A stretch of DNA of 57,030 nucleotides from Oceanicaulis sp. GTDB lineage: Bacteria; Pseudomonadota; Alphaproteobacteria; Caulobacterales; Maricaulaceae. Below the pieces are notes generated by a model that saw only the letters and a program-made list of their open reading frames with translations, had not been told where the DNA came from and searched no databases. The DNA lies in assembly GCA_020832735.1 (NCBI GenBank), contig JAFIEB010000066.1:1-57030 (forward strand), in the 5' to 3' direction. Shown here one piece after another: positions 34,963 to 42,330 of this stretch. The translations under genes were made by a program, and so were the position numbers. Each line of letters starts with the position of its first letter. Within the stretch, counting starts at the first letter, position 1.

Positions 34963-36405
34963 ATGACACTTCTGAGGGTTAGAGGCGCAATAGCGTCCGG
35001 GGCATTGGCGCTGGCGGTTTCCGGATGCGCCAGCATGGCGCCTGACGCAGGCTTGGCCGAGGTCTCGGCATTGGTGGAAGCGCGCACTGGCGCAGCGCCG
35101 GCCTGGGCGCGAACCGATGAAGAGAGGGCCGCCCTGGCCGCCTCGGTCGATAGTCTTCTTGATGCGCGGGTAGGCATGGATGAGGCGGTCGCCATCGCGT
35201 TTCTCAACAGTCCCGCCATTCAGGCAGATCTCGAAGAGCTCGGCATAGCCAGAGCTGCGTTCCTCTCTGCGGTGCTGCCGCCCAATCCGGTGCTCGAAGT
35301 CATCCGGGCGGCGCGCGGCAATGAGCTGGAGGTGGAGGTCAGCGTGTCCCTCCTCGAGCTGTTGTTCTGGCCGCAGCGCGTCAAGGCGGGCGAAGCGGGC
35401 ATGGATGCTGCGAAAGCCCATGCGGCGCGACGGCTTGCCGATGCTGCAGCGGACGTGCGGGTCGCCTATGTGGACTATGTCGCCGCGCGTCAGGCGCTCG
35501 ATCTGTATGAGCAGGCCGAAAGCGCAGGAGAAGCCGCCCAGCTGGCCGCGCAGGCGATTTACGCTGCGGGCAATATCGCGCGCGTCGACCTCGACCGGCA
35601 GCGCCAGTTTGCAGCCCGGATGACTGCCGAACGCATGCACGCGCAGGGCCGCATCGGTCCGGCCCGGCAGCATCTGATCGCAATGCTCGGGCTTGATGAG
35701 CGCCAGGCCGGGAGACTGCAAACCCTGTCCCGCCTGCCGGCTCCTCCAGGCGCCATGATTGATGCAGACCTCGCCGCGGAGGCTGCCGTTACCGGCAGCT
35801 TCTCCATAGCTGCGGCAGAAGCCAGGTTGCGTGAAGTGGCTTCGCGGCGCGGCATCCGGAATGTCGAAGCCCTGCTTGGCGATGTGGAGCTGATCGGAGA
35901 GTTCGAGCGTCAGGGCCGCTGGTCTGAAGCCTACGGGCTGGGCTTTGCCCTGCCTCTCGATCTCGGGGCTGCCGGACGGCTGCGGGCAGGCGCAGAGTTT
36001 CGGCAAGCCTGGAGCCAGCTGCAGCAAGCGCGTCTCGACAGCCTGACGGCCAGCCGCGCAGCGGCCATGCGCGCTGAAGGGGCCCGTGAACTGGCCTTGT
36101 TCCACCGCGATGTGTCGCTTCGGATATCAGCCGAAGTCTTTGACGGTGTCGTGCGGGATTTCAACGCCATGCAGATCGGCATGTTCGACCTGCTGCTAGC
36201 AAGACGGGACCGCGTCGAAGCAGGCCGTGATTATGTGCAGGCCGTTGCGGAGTACTGGAGGGCGCGCGCCGAGCTGGAACGATATGTCCGGGTCGCCGAT
36301 ATCCCGGCCTCCAGGGCCAGGGCTGAACCCCGGCAAGCGCCTGCAAGCGCGAGCGCTCCCGCAGACCATGATCACTCGCACCAGCATGAAGGGCATGTTC
36401 ACTGA
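34963..36405 (+). CDS. TolC-family outer-membrane lipoprotein of the copper module
   Basis: A 480-residue protein. ATG 34963 gives a signal ending in the lipobox AVSGC (Cys about residue 22); starts at 34945 or GTG 34897 are possible. Two repeated outer-membrane-efflux (OEP) halves follow (~75-265 and ~275-455), with the usual NPAIQADLEELGIARAAFL and long Ala-rich helices. The C-terminus ends in a His-rich tail (DHDHSHQHEGHVH), suggesting metal binding. The stop overlaps the multicopper oxidase start. There is no RND pump or periplasmic adaptor gene beside it, so it may act with the oxidase instead of as a CusC-type exit duct. Confidence 0.85.
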   Translation: MTLLRVRGAIASGALALAVSGCASMAPDAGLAEVSALVEARTGAAPAWARTDEERAALAASVDSLLDARVGMDEAVAIAFLNSPAIQADLEELGIARAAFLSAVLPPNPVLEVIRAARGNELEVEVSVSLLELLFWPQRVKAGEAGMDAAKAHAARRLADAAADVRVAYVDYVAARQALDLYEQAESAGEAAQLAAQAIYAAGNIARVDLDRQRQFAARMTAERMHAQGRIGPARQHLIAMLGLDERQAGRLQTLSRLPAPPGAMIDADLAAEAAVTGSFSIAAAEARLREVASRRGIRNVEALLGDVELIGEFERQGRWSEAYGLGFALPLDLGAAGRLRAGAEFRQAWSQLQQARLDSLTASRAAAMRAEGARELALFHRDVSLRISAEVFDGVVRDFNAMQIGMFDLLLARRDRVEAGRDYVQAVAEYWRARAELERYVRVADIPASRARAEPRQAPASASAPADHDHSHQHEGHVH

Positions 36406-37742
36406 TGAGCGATTTCATACTCAGTCGCCGCAGAGCGCTGGCAGCAGCAGGATTGGCCGCAACTGGAGCCGGTCTGGCGGCGGGGGGCGCGCATGCGTCT
36501 GCGTCCAGCACTGGTCCCCATCATGCGCGCAGCGTGGAGCCGGGCGAGTATCCGCCCGGCGAGCCTGGGGTCCACTACACGCCCGTGGTGACGCCCAACG
36601 GCTCTACGCTCCCCTACAGGCTGGTCGGGAGCGTGAAAGTGTTTCATCTCATCGCTCAGGAGATTGAGCATGAGTTCGCGCCGGGACTCAGAGCGACCTG
36701 CTGGGGCTTTAACGGTCAGGTCCACGGACCCACGATCGAAGCGGTCGAGGGTGACCGGGTGCGGATTTACGTCACCAACCGGCTGCGGGCGGCGACATCG
36801 GTGCACTGGCACGGCCTGATCCTGCCGTCGGGAATGGACGGTGTTGGCGGCCTGACGCAGCCCCTCATCCGTCCTGGTGAGACATTTCGGTATGAGTTCC
36901 CGCTGGTGCAGCACGGGACGCAAATGTATCACGCCCACCATGATGAAATGACCCAGATGGCGATGGGTTTGATGGGCATGTTCGTCATCCATCCGCGCAG
37001 GGCCGCGCGGCGGGTGGACCGCGATTTCGCCCTGCTGCTGTCGACCTGGAAAATCAGGCCAGGCGCACGCCGTCCCGATCCCAACGAGATGACCGATTTC
37101 AACATCCTGACGATCAACGCCAAGGCTTTCCCTGGCACCGATCCGCTCGTGGTGCGACAGGACCAGAGGGTGCGCATGCGCGTCGCGAACCTGTCAGCGA
37201 TGGATCACCATCCCTTCCACGTGCACGGCCACACGTTTCAGGTTGTCGGCACCGATGGTGGCGAGATACCTCAAGCGGGGCGCTGGCCGGAAGCGACCGT
37301 GCTGGTGCCGGTCGGTTCCGCCCGCACCATCGAGTTTGTCGCCGATAATCCTGGCGACTGGGCGGTTCACTGCCATATGACGCATCACGTCATGAACCAG
37401 ATGGGCCACGACATCGAGAATATGGTCGGTGTTGACCAGTCTGCGTTCGCGGGACTGGTGGCCGATCTGGTGCCCGGCTACATGGCGATGGATGGCGATG
37501 ATATGGCCGCGCATGGCGAGCACGTTGAAATGGGGCATATGCGCATTCCCGAAAACTCCATCCCGATGGTCGGGGCTCCGGGTCCGTTCGATTATATCGG
37601 GATGGGCGGAATGTTCACGATCATGAAAGTTCGCCCGGGCATCACGCGCTACGACGATCCCGGCTGGTACCAGGCTCCGGACGGCACCACGGCGCGCGCC
37701 GCAACACCCGGTGAGCTGGCCCGCGACGGCATCCGCACCTGA
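36405..37742 (+). CDS. Periplasmic multicopper oxidase (copper resistance)
   Basis: A 445-residue protein with a twin-arginine signal (SRRRALAAAG, residues 7-16). Three cupredoxin domains are implied by the copper ligands HWHG near 138, YHAHHDEM near 180, HPFHVHGH near 268 and HCHMTHHVMNQM near 325; the last has the His-Cys-His of the type 1/type 3 sites. Met- and His-rich stretches near the C-terminus (MDGDDMAAHGEHVEMGHM) may bind Cu(I). It should oxidise Cu(I) to less harmful Cu(II). Start and upstream stop overlap (TGATG), so it is coupled to the TolC-like gene. Confidence 0.92.
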   Translation: MSDFILSRRRALAAAGLAATGAGLAAGGAHASASSTGPHHARSVEPGEYPPGEPGVHYTPVVTPNGSTLPYRLVGSVKVFHLIAQEIEHEFAPGLRATCWGFNGQVHGPTIEAVEGDRVRIYVTNRLRAATSVHWHGLILPSGMDGVGGLTQPLIRPGETFRYEFPLVQHGTQMYHAHHDEMTQMAMGLMGMFVIHPRRAARRVDRDFALLLSTWKIRPGARRPDPNEMTDFNILTINAKAFPGTDPLVVRQDQRVRMRVANLSAMDHHPFHVHGHTFQVVGTDGGEIPQAGRWPEATVLVPVGSARTIEFVADNPGDWAVHCHMTHHVMNQMGHDIENMVGVDQSAFAGLVADLVPGYMAMDGDDMAAHGEHVEMGHMRIPENSIPMVGAPGPFDYIGMGGMFTIMKVRPGITRYDDPGWYQAPDGTTARAATPGELARDGIRT

Positions 37743-37761
37743 ACGCTTGCAGCCAGGCCTG

Positions 37762-38337
37762 TCAGACATCTTCTGGCTGGGAGAGGGATTGCGCGAGCGC
37801 CTTGCGGGCGCGATAGAGGCGGTTTTCCACGGCCTTGGCGCTCATTCCGAGAACTACCCCCGCCTCGGCCATCGTGAGCCCTTCAATAGCCGTGAGCAGG
37901 AGGGGCGCTTTAAGGCCGTGCGGCAGGGCCGCAATGGCTTCGTCTGTCCGGCGCAGCGCGTCGCGATCCATAAGCCTGGTTTCAGGGCCTGCCTCGGGCG
38001 AGGGCGGATCGGCAAACCTTTCAGGGAGTTGGCCGAGCGCGGTGATGAAATGGCGCACCTTCCGGCGCCGGGCCATGTCGCGGCACTTGTTCAGCGCTAT
38101 GGCCCGAAGCCAGACGTCGAACGCCCGGCCGGAATCAAAGCGCGCGAGCGCTTGCCAAGCTGAAATGAAGGTGAGTTGCACGATCTCCAGAGCGTCGTCG
38201 CTATCGCCGCTATAGCGCCGCGCAAAGCGGTAGAGCGCGCCCTTGTGGCGCGTCATTAGCAGCGAATAGGCGCGCTGGTCACCGGCGAGGGCGCGGTGGA
38301 CGAGGTCAGTGTCGCTCTCATGGGGCTCGACGGTCAC
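37762..38337 (-). CDS. ECF sigma factor, CnrH-like
   Basis: A 191-residue ECF sigma factor: region 2 at about 20-90 (LYRFARRYSGDSDDALEIVQ, with WLRAIALNKCRD) and region 4 at about 125-180 (LPHGLKAPLLLTAIEGLTMA, with MSAKAVENRLYRARKAL). GTG 38337 overlaps the sensor stop (GTGA). The order sensor/anti-sigma/sigma matches cnrYXH of Cupriavidus, where metal binding by CnrX releases CnrH from CnrY. It is convergent with the multicopper oxidase, 20 bases apart. Confidence 0.88.
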   Translation of the reverse strand: MTVEPHESDTDLVHRALAGDQRAYSLLMTRHKGALYRFARRYSGDSDDALEIVQLTFISAWQALARFDSGRAFDVWLRAIALNKCRDMARRRKVRHFITALGQLPERFADPPSPEAGPETRLMDRDALRRTDEAIAALPHGLKAPLLLTAIEGLTMAEAGVVLGMSAKAVENRLYRARKALAQSLSQPEDV

Positions 38338-38774
38338 CAGTCCTGATCTGTCAGGTAAGCAGTGACAGTTGCGTCAAAATGCTCGCGTTGCTCTTCATCG
38401 AGTATCTCGCGCACATCGAGGACGTAACGGATCGTCTCCAGCTGAAGCTCTCCCATGGCATGGTGAAAGTCCTGCATCGCGGCGCGGACGTTATCATCGA
38501 GTTGATGCTCCGCACTGATGGCCTCGGCGAGCCGGGCGTTCGCAGTACGCATCTGATGTTCGCGAGCCTGGCGTTCGGTTCTGTAGCGGGCCTCGATTTC
38601 GTTGACGCGCGCGCGTTGATCGGCGGTCAGGTCGAGCTCGTTATGGATGATGCGATGAAGAGACCGCTCAGCGCCGGATGACGAAAAATAGTGGGTGGCG
38701 CACCAGGCCGCGAAAACCCCGGCGAGCACGGCCAGGACAAGACTGATGACGAGGTAGGTCCGTAAGGGCGCCAT
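38334..38774 (-). CDS. CnrX-like periplasmic metal sensor
   Basis: A 146-residue protein starting MAPLRTYLVISLVLAVLAG, a signal anchor, followed by an all-helical periplasmic domain (~35-140) with DLTADQRARVNEIEARYRTE and the distal HFDATVTAYL, the pattern of CnrX/Spy/CpxP-type sensors. His residues occur at HRIIHNE and FHHAMGE, where CnrX has metal ligands. ATG 38774 overlaps the upstream gene's stop (TGATG). In this copper setting the metal may be copper instead of nickel/cobalt, but sequence cannot tell. Confidence 0.75.
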   Translation of the reverse strand: MAPLRTYLVISLVLAVLAGVFAAWCATHYFSSSGAERSLHRIIHNELDLTADQRARVNEIEARYRTERQAREHQMRTANARLAEAISAEHQLDDNVRAAMQDFHHAMGELQLETIRYVLDVREILDEEQREHFDATVTAYLTDQDW

Positions 38775-39058
38775 CAGCTTGTTCTCGTCAGCAATGTTGA
38801 TGGAGCCAGCGGGGTGTTGGTGGAGAACACGGCCATGTCCTCTGCTGCATGCTTTGGCGGCGCGCTCAGCATTGCCGTGGCGAAGCCGAGAGCCAGCGCC
38901 GAAGCGGTCGCCGTTACAGGCAGAGCGCGCAGCCAAGCCATGTTTCTGCCCTCCTGCATCGCTTCGATCCGGCGCCAGACGCGCGTTTCCAGTCCGGTCA
39001 GATCGCGGTCCAACTCCGCCCTGGACAGGCGGTATAGAATATCGTCGAGCTGGTTCAT
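38774..39058 (-). CDS. CnrY-like short anti-sigma factor
   Basis: A 94-residue protein: a helical cytoplasmic part (~1-40, MNQLDDILYRLSRAELDRDL) and one membrane helix (~44-64). This size and layout match CnrY, whose short cytoplasmic helices wrap the sigma factor. It has no zinc-binding anti-sigma motif. First gene of the leftward three-gene set; its upstream region, divergent from the CopC-like gene, should hold the ECF-dependent promoter, but I could not fix the boxes. Confidence 0.7.
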   Translation of the reverse strand: MNQLDDILYRLSRAELDRDLTGLETRVWRRIEAMQEGRNMAWLRALPVTATASALALGFATAMLSAPPKHAAEDMAVFSTNTPLAPSTLLTRTS

Positions 39059-39250
39059 GTCTGGGACCTTTTGAGTTCTACGGTATTACGTTTCCGCAGC
39101 GCATGTCCCTCATATGCATCCGCCTGCGGATGAAGCTGGCGCCGGACGGGCTCGCTGCCTGTCGCTCAAACGATCCGCCAAAGGCGTTAAAGGGACATCG
39201 CGTGCTGGCGCGTAAACACTGTAGACACGTTACAACAAGGAGATTGGGTA

Positions 39251-39994
39251 ATGCCATTGATCAGACTCGCCGCAGCCGGTGTGATTGCCATATCGATGGC
39301 GGCGGCGGCGTTCGCACACACCGTGATGACCCATTCCAACATCAGGGACGGAGATGTGCTGGCCGAAGCGCCGCCATCATTCGAATTCGGCTTTGCCGAT
39401 CCGGTATCCCTTGTGGGCTTGGCGCTCGTCGACGCTGAAGCAGACGACGCAATCGATATCGGCTTCGAGCGCGTACGAGGGATGCAGGAGGCGTTTTCAG
39501 TGCCGTTGCCTGCCCTCGGCGAGGGCAATTATGTGATCAGGTGGCGCGCCGTGGCGCAGGACGGGCACGTCATGCGTGGTGAGATAAGCTTCCAGCTGAG
39601 CGCGGATGCCGAGCCTCACAGCCAAGACGGAAACGGCCACTCTGGTCACGCCGAACATCACGCCGAACATCACGGCCATGATCATGGCCATGATCACGCG
39701 GGGCATGAGGATTTGGTGGGGTTGATCCGCTCAACGCCCTCAGACGGCGCCACTGTCGAGAGCGGCATCGACCGGATTGAGCTGCATTTCGATCACCCGA
39801 TGGCTGTGCGGTCGATACAGCTCTTCACTCTCGCACTGGAGCGCATTCCGGTTCAGTTCGAAGCTCAGGAGGACCCGGTCACCTCAATCGAGGCGGCCAT
39901 GGAGCCGCTCGATCCGGGCGAGTATGAGTTGAATTGGCGTGCTGATGGCGGTGACCACGAAATGAGCGGGTCAATCCGGTTCACTGTGGAGTAG
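39251..39994 (+). CDS. Tandem CopC-like periplasmic copper-binding protein
   Basis: A 247-residue secreted protein. AAGGAG lies nine bases before ATG 39251. The signal (to about residue 22, AAAAFA) is followed by HTVMTHSN, so the mature protein begins with the Cu(II)-binding His of CopC; QDGHVMRG (~98-105) supplies the other ligands. A His-rich linker (HAEHHAEHHGHDHGHDHAGH, ~133-152) then joins a second CopC-like domain (~157-247) with HFDHPMAV and DGGDHEMSG but no N-terminal His. Single-domain CopC is about 120 residues, so this is a duplication or fusion. It precedes the convergent copD. Confidence 0.85.
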   Translation: MPLIRLAAAGVIAISMAAAAFAHTVMTHSNIRDGDVLAEAPPSFEFGFADPVSLVGLALVDAEADDAIDIGFERVRGMQEAFSVPLPALGEGNYVIRWRAVAQDGHVMRGEISFQLSADAEPHSQDGNGHSGHAEHHAEHHGHDHGHDHAGHEDLVGLIRSTPSDGATVESGIDRIELHFDHPMAVRSIQLFTLALERIPVQFEAQEDPVTSIEAAMEPLDPGEYELNWRADGGDHEMSGSIRFTVE

Positions 39995-40030
39995 CCGAGT
40001 CCCTTCGCAGGCCGTGAGTGTGGCGTGTGA

Positions 40031-40918
40031 TCAGCCGGGGTGGGGCGAGGTGACGCCCAGCACGCTGACGCACGCCACGACGCCTGCTCCGAGGATCACC
40101 TCAACCATGACTGCCAGGCGCATCCTGTGCGCTGCCTGATCGGTGAGGCGCTCTGCAAGCGCGGGCGCGAGAATGAAACGATTCAACGCCGCCACGCCCA
40201 GCATGCCGGCAAACAGGGCGAGCTTGACCATCAACCAGCCGCCATAACCGGTTTCGAGGGTGGATATCACATTGCCCGGCCCGGCGATCAGGACCGCATT
40301 GACCGCACCAGTGACGACCAGAACGCTGACGGTCATGCTTCCGAGGCCGGAAAAGCGCAACAGGAGGCGGGCTGTGCGCTGGCGATATTCGCTCGCGGCG
40401 CCTTCCGGGCTCAATAGACGCGACAGGAAGAGGCCTAGTGAGCCCAGCCATACCGCAGCTGCGATTATGTGGGTGATAGTGGAGACTTTGTGGAGCCCCC
40501 CCTGCCATCCCTCACCTGATGCGGCGTGACCGGTCCAGGCGAAGGTGCTGATCGCCGCGGCAAGGAGTGACATGGCGATCCATGCGCCAGCTTTGCCCCG
40601 AACGCTCAGAAGGGCGATCAGGGCGGCTGCGGCCAGGGCGGCGCGCCCGACGAAACCCCAGGCCGGTTCGAAGGTCGAAAGTATGAAGAGCAGCCCGTCC
40701 GAGGTGAACACCTCACGCCATGAATCCAGCACCAGATAGGAGAATATCAGGCCGTTTGCGAGCGAGCTGGCTGCCAGCAGACCGCAACAGGCGGCCAGCA
40801 CTTGGCGGCTTGCTCTGCCCGGCGCTTCACCGGCCCAGAGCGTTGCGGCGAGAAGACCCAGACCGATCAGCCCGGCGCCGTACTGCAGTGCGCGCACCAT
40901 TATCTCTGCGGCGTCCAT
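40031..40918 (-). CDS. copD: Copper-resistance inner-membrane protein CopD
   Basis: A 295-residue protein with about eight transmembrane helices. ATG 40918 has AGGAG seven bases upstream. The central THIIAAAVWLGSLGLFLSRL and HKVSTITH segments are the CopD-domain core, with His residues likely to bind copper. CopC-CopD pairs are known to move copper over the inner membrane. It is convergent with the CopC-like gene, 36 bases apart, which is unusual because they are most often in one operon. Confidence 0.85.
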   Translation of the reverse strand: MDAAEIMVRALQYGAGLIGLGLLAATLWAGEAPGRASRQVLAACCGLLAASSLANGLIFSYLVLDSWREVFTSDGLLFILSTFEPAWGFVGRAALAAAALIALLSVRGKAGAWIAMSLLAAAISTFAWTGHAASGEGWQGGLHKVSTITHIIAAAVWLGSLGLFLSRLLSPEGAASEYRQRTARLLLRFSGLGSMTVSVLVVTGAVNAVLIAGPGNVISTLETGYGGWLMVKLALFAGMLGVAALNRFILAPALAERLTDQAAHRMRLAVMVEVILGAGVVACVSVLGVTSPHPG

Positions 40919-41208
40919 AGTCGCACTCCTGCGGCCTTGTTCTACGGGGCTATACGCAGCGGAACCCATACCCCCTTCGCCAGGATGCGGCATGGCGCGT
41001 GCGGCATGCACAAGCAGACGGACCCGTCTTCATGCTGGTGGAGGGGGCATAGCGCTCGACCCATTCTGTCGCCAAATATCATTAGCCGGAGGGAAAGCAT
41101 CCATCACATCAGGAGATCAAACGAGACCCGCTTGCGCAGGTGAAGCATTATCGTACAGTTTATTGAACGCTTTGCGCCTCAGCCTCTAACCAATGCCAGG
41201 AGAGCAAG

Positions 41209-41652
41209 ATGAAGCATTTTTTCCAGGGAGCCCGGATTATTGCCGCCATGCTCCTGGGCGCCAGCGCGAGCGCTGCGCTGGCCCATGAGGTCGAGGAAGT
41301 CGGTGACGGCCGGTATTTGGTGATTGTCGGGTTCGTCAACGAGCCGATCTTCACCGGCGAGCGCAACGGGCTTGATCTGATTATACGCCCCGCCGGCGAA
41401 CGCGAAGCGATCGCCGGATTGGAAGACGGGCTGAACGCCGAGCTCATCGCTCCCGATGGCGAAACGCGCAAAGCTTTCAGCATACGCCCGCAATACCCGC
41501 ACCCGGGACGCTATACCTTTGATGTCGTGCTGACCGAGCCTGGACGCTATCAGGTGCGAGTCTGGGGACAGATTCACGATGTAAACTTCGATGTGACGTT
41601 GCCGCTCGATGAGGTGAGGCTGATTTCGACTCTGCGCTTTCCGAGCGATTGA
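41209..41652 (+). CDS. Small secreted protein of the copper module
   Basis: A 147-residue protein. AGGAG precedes ATG 41209 by six bases. The signal peptide ends around ASAALA (residue ~25), and the mature protein begins HEVEEVGDGRY. The body is beta-rich (YLVIVGFVNEPIFTGERNGL, later GRYTFDVVLTEPGRYQVRVW) and has an immunoglobulin/YtkA-like pattern with proline-glycine turns. The mature N-terminal His could bind copper as in CopC. No firm family; last gene before the island's right end. Confidence 0.6.
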   Translation: MKHFFQGARIIAAMLLGASASAALAHEVEEVGDGRYLVIVGFVNEPIFTGERNGLDLIIRPAGEREAIAGLEDGLNAELIAPDGETRKAFSIRPQYPHPGRYTFDVVLTEPGRYQVRVWGQIHDVNFDVTLPLDEVRLISTLRFPSD

Positions 41653-41892
41653 TCTGACCAGAGGTGCGGCATGTCCAGCGGGAGCTGGTCCCGGTCCGGC
41701 TCAATATGCTGTCGCAAGTGCTCGATGCGCCGGTGAGCCGGGCCAGCGAGCAATGGGGGCTCACTGGCAAGCCTTCGATGTCGCCCATACGACCGCAACC
41801 CCTTCAAAGGCCGAGCGCCCTAGCTGTTTGAGAGCTAGCGTGTTCGTGTTGCAATCAAGTGCAGCTCTCCGCCCGGCTATTAGGAGCAGCCC
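41653..41892. other. Short stretch before the island right end
   Basis: 240 bases with no gene I can support. An open stretch reads PEVRHVQRELVPVRLNMLSQ, which may be debris of an older gene. It contains TGCAATCAAGTGCA at 41850-41863, one of four such 14-mers found in the island. Confidence 0.4.
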
Positions 41893-42014
41893 TCGGCCAA
41901 AAACGTTCCAACAACGTACCCATAATACGTTCCAATTCCCATTGATTTCACCGCTCCCTGTGCAACAATTTCAAAAGGTTACAAAGGGCTAGAGCATGAG
42001 CACCAAATCCCACC
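41893..42014 (+). repeat. Island right-end sequence, copy 2 (outer)
   Basis: Nearly identical to 33590-33710 and directly adjoining the complete 24-bp attachment core at 42006. It contains ACGTTCCAAC (41903) and ACGTTCCAAT (41927) as direct repeats, the likely right-arm integrase sites. Confidence 0.85.
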
Positions 42015-42029
42015 CTCACCGCCACCATC
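42006..42029 (+). repeat. Attachment site (attR) of the island
   Basis: Exact 24-bp copy of 2881-2904, holding the last 15 bases of tRNA-Ser with CCA (42006-42024) and five bases beyond. No tRNA body precedes it. It marks the outer boundary of the ~39-kb insert. Confidence 0.85.
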
Positions 42030-42087
42030 CCGAAAACCCATTACTTTTCATATGGTTACGATTCCGGCTCCCTGGTGGGCGGCGGAA

Positions 42088-42110
42088 ACGTTCCAATTCA
42101 ATGTTCCAAT
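42088..42110 (+). repeat. Putative arm-type sites of the third element
   Basis: ACGTTCCAAT (42088-42097) and ATGTTCCAAT (42101-42110), arranged as at 2963-2986, between the outer attachment core and the integrase remnant. Confidence 0.5.
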
Positions 42111-42132
42111 CCCGGCTGGCGGGGCTGGCCTG

Positions 42133-42240
42133 GTGAGCCGGCGGCGAGTCCAGCGCCTCGTCTCCAGAGGGCCGGGCTATCTGGTTCGCCTTCCCATACC
42201 CGTAGACCTTCAGCCCGTCCTGGTCCGCCATGCGCTCTGC
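42133..42240 (+). pseudogene. Truncated second integrase (N-terminal ~35 codons)
   Basis: GTG 42133 opens VSRRRVQRLVSRGPGYLVRL, almost identical to the start of the integrase at 3008, through PVDLQPVL; similarity ends near 42225-42240. The rest of the integrase is gone. The frame stays open and runs without a stop into the LacI-family regulator. It is the left end of an older element deleted at its right. Confidence 0.85.
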
Positions 42241-42330
42241 ATCTATGGACCCTCGACCGGTAAGGCTATATCGCAGGGCGAACGCTTTTTTGGCGAGCAG
42301 ATGCAAACTGCCAACGAAGGGCAAGCATAC

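Noticed and set aside
39640-39710. Short tandem repeats that might suggest a CRISPR-like array or regulatory repeat
   Set aside because: They are 12-bp units in frame within the CopC-like gene and encode the His-rich linker.
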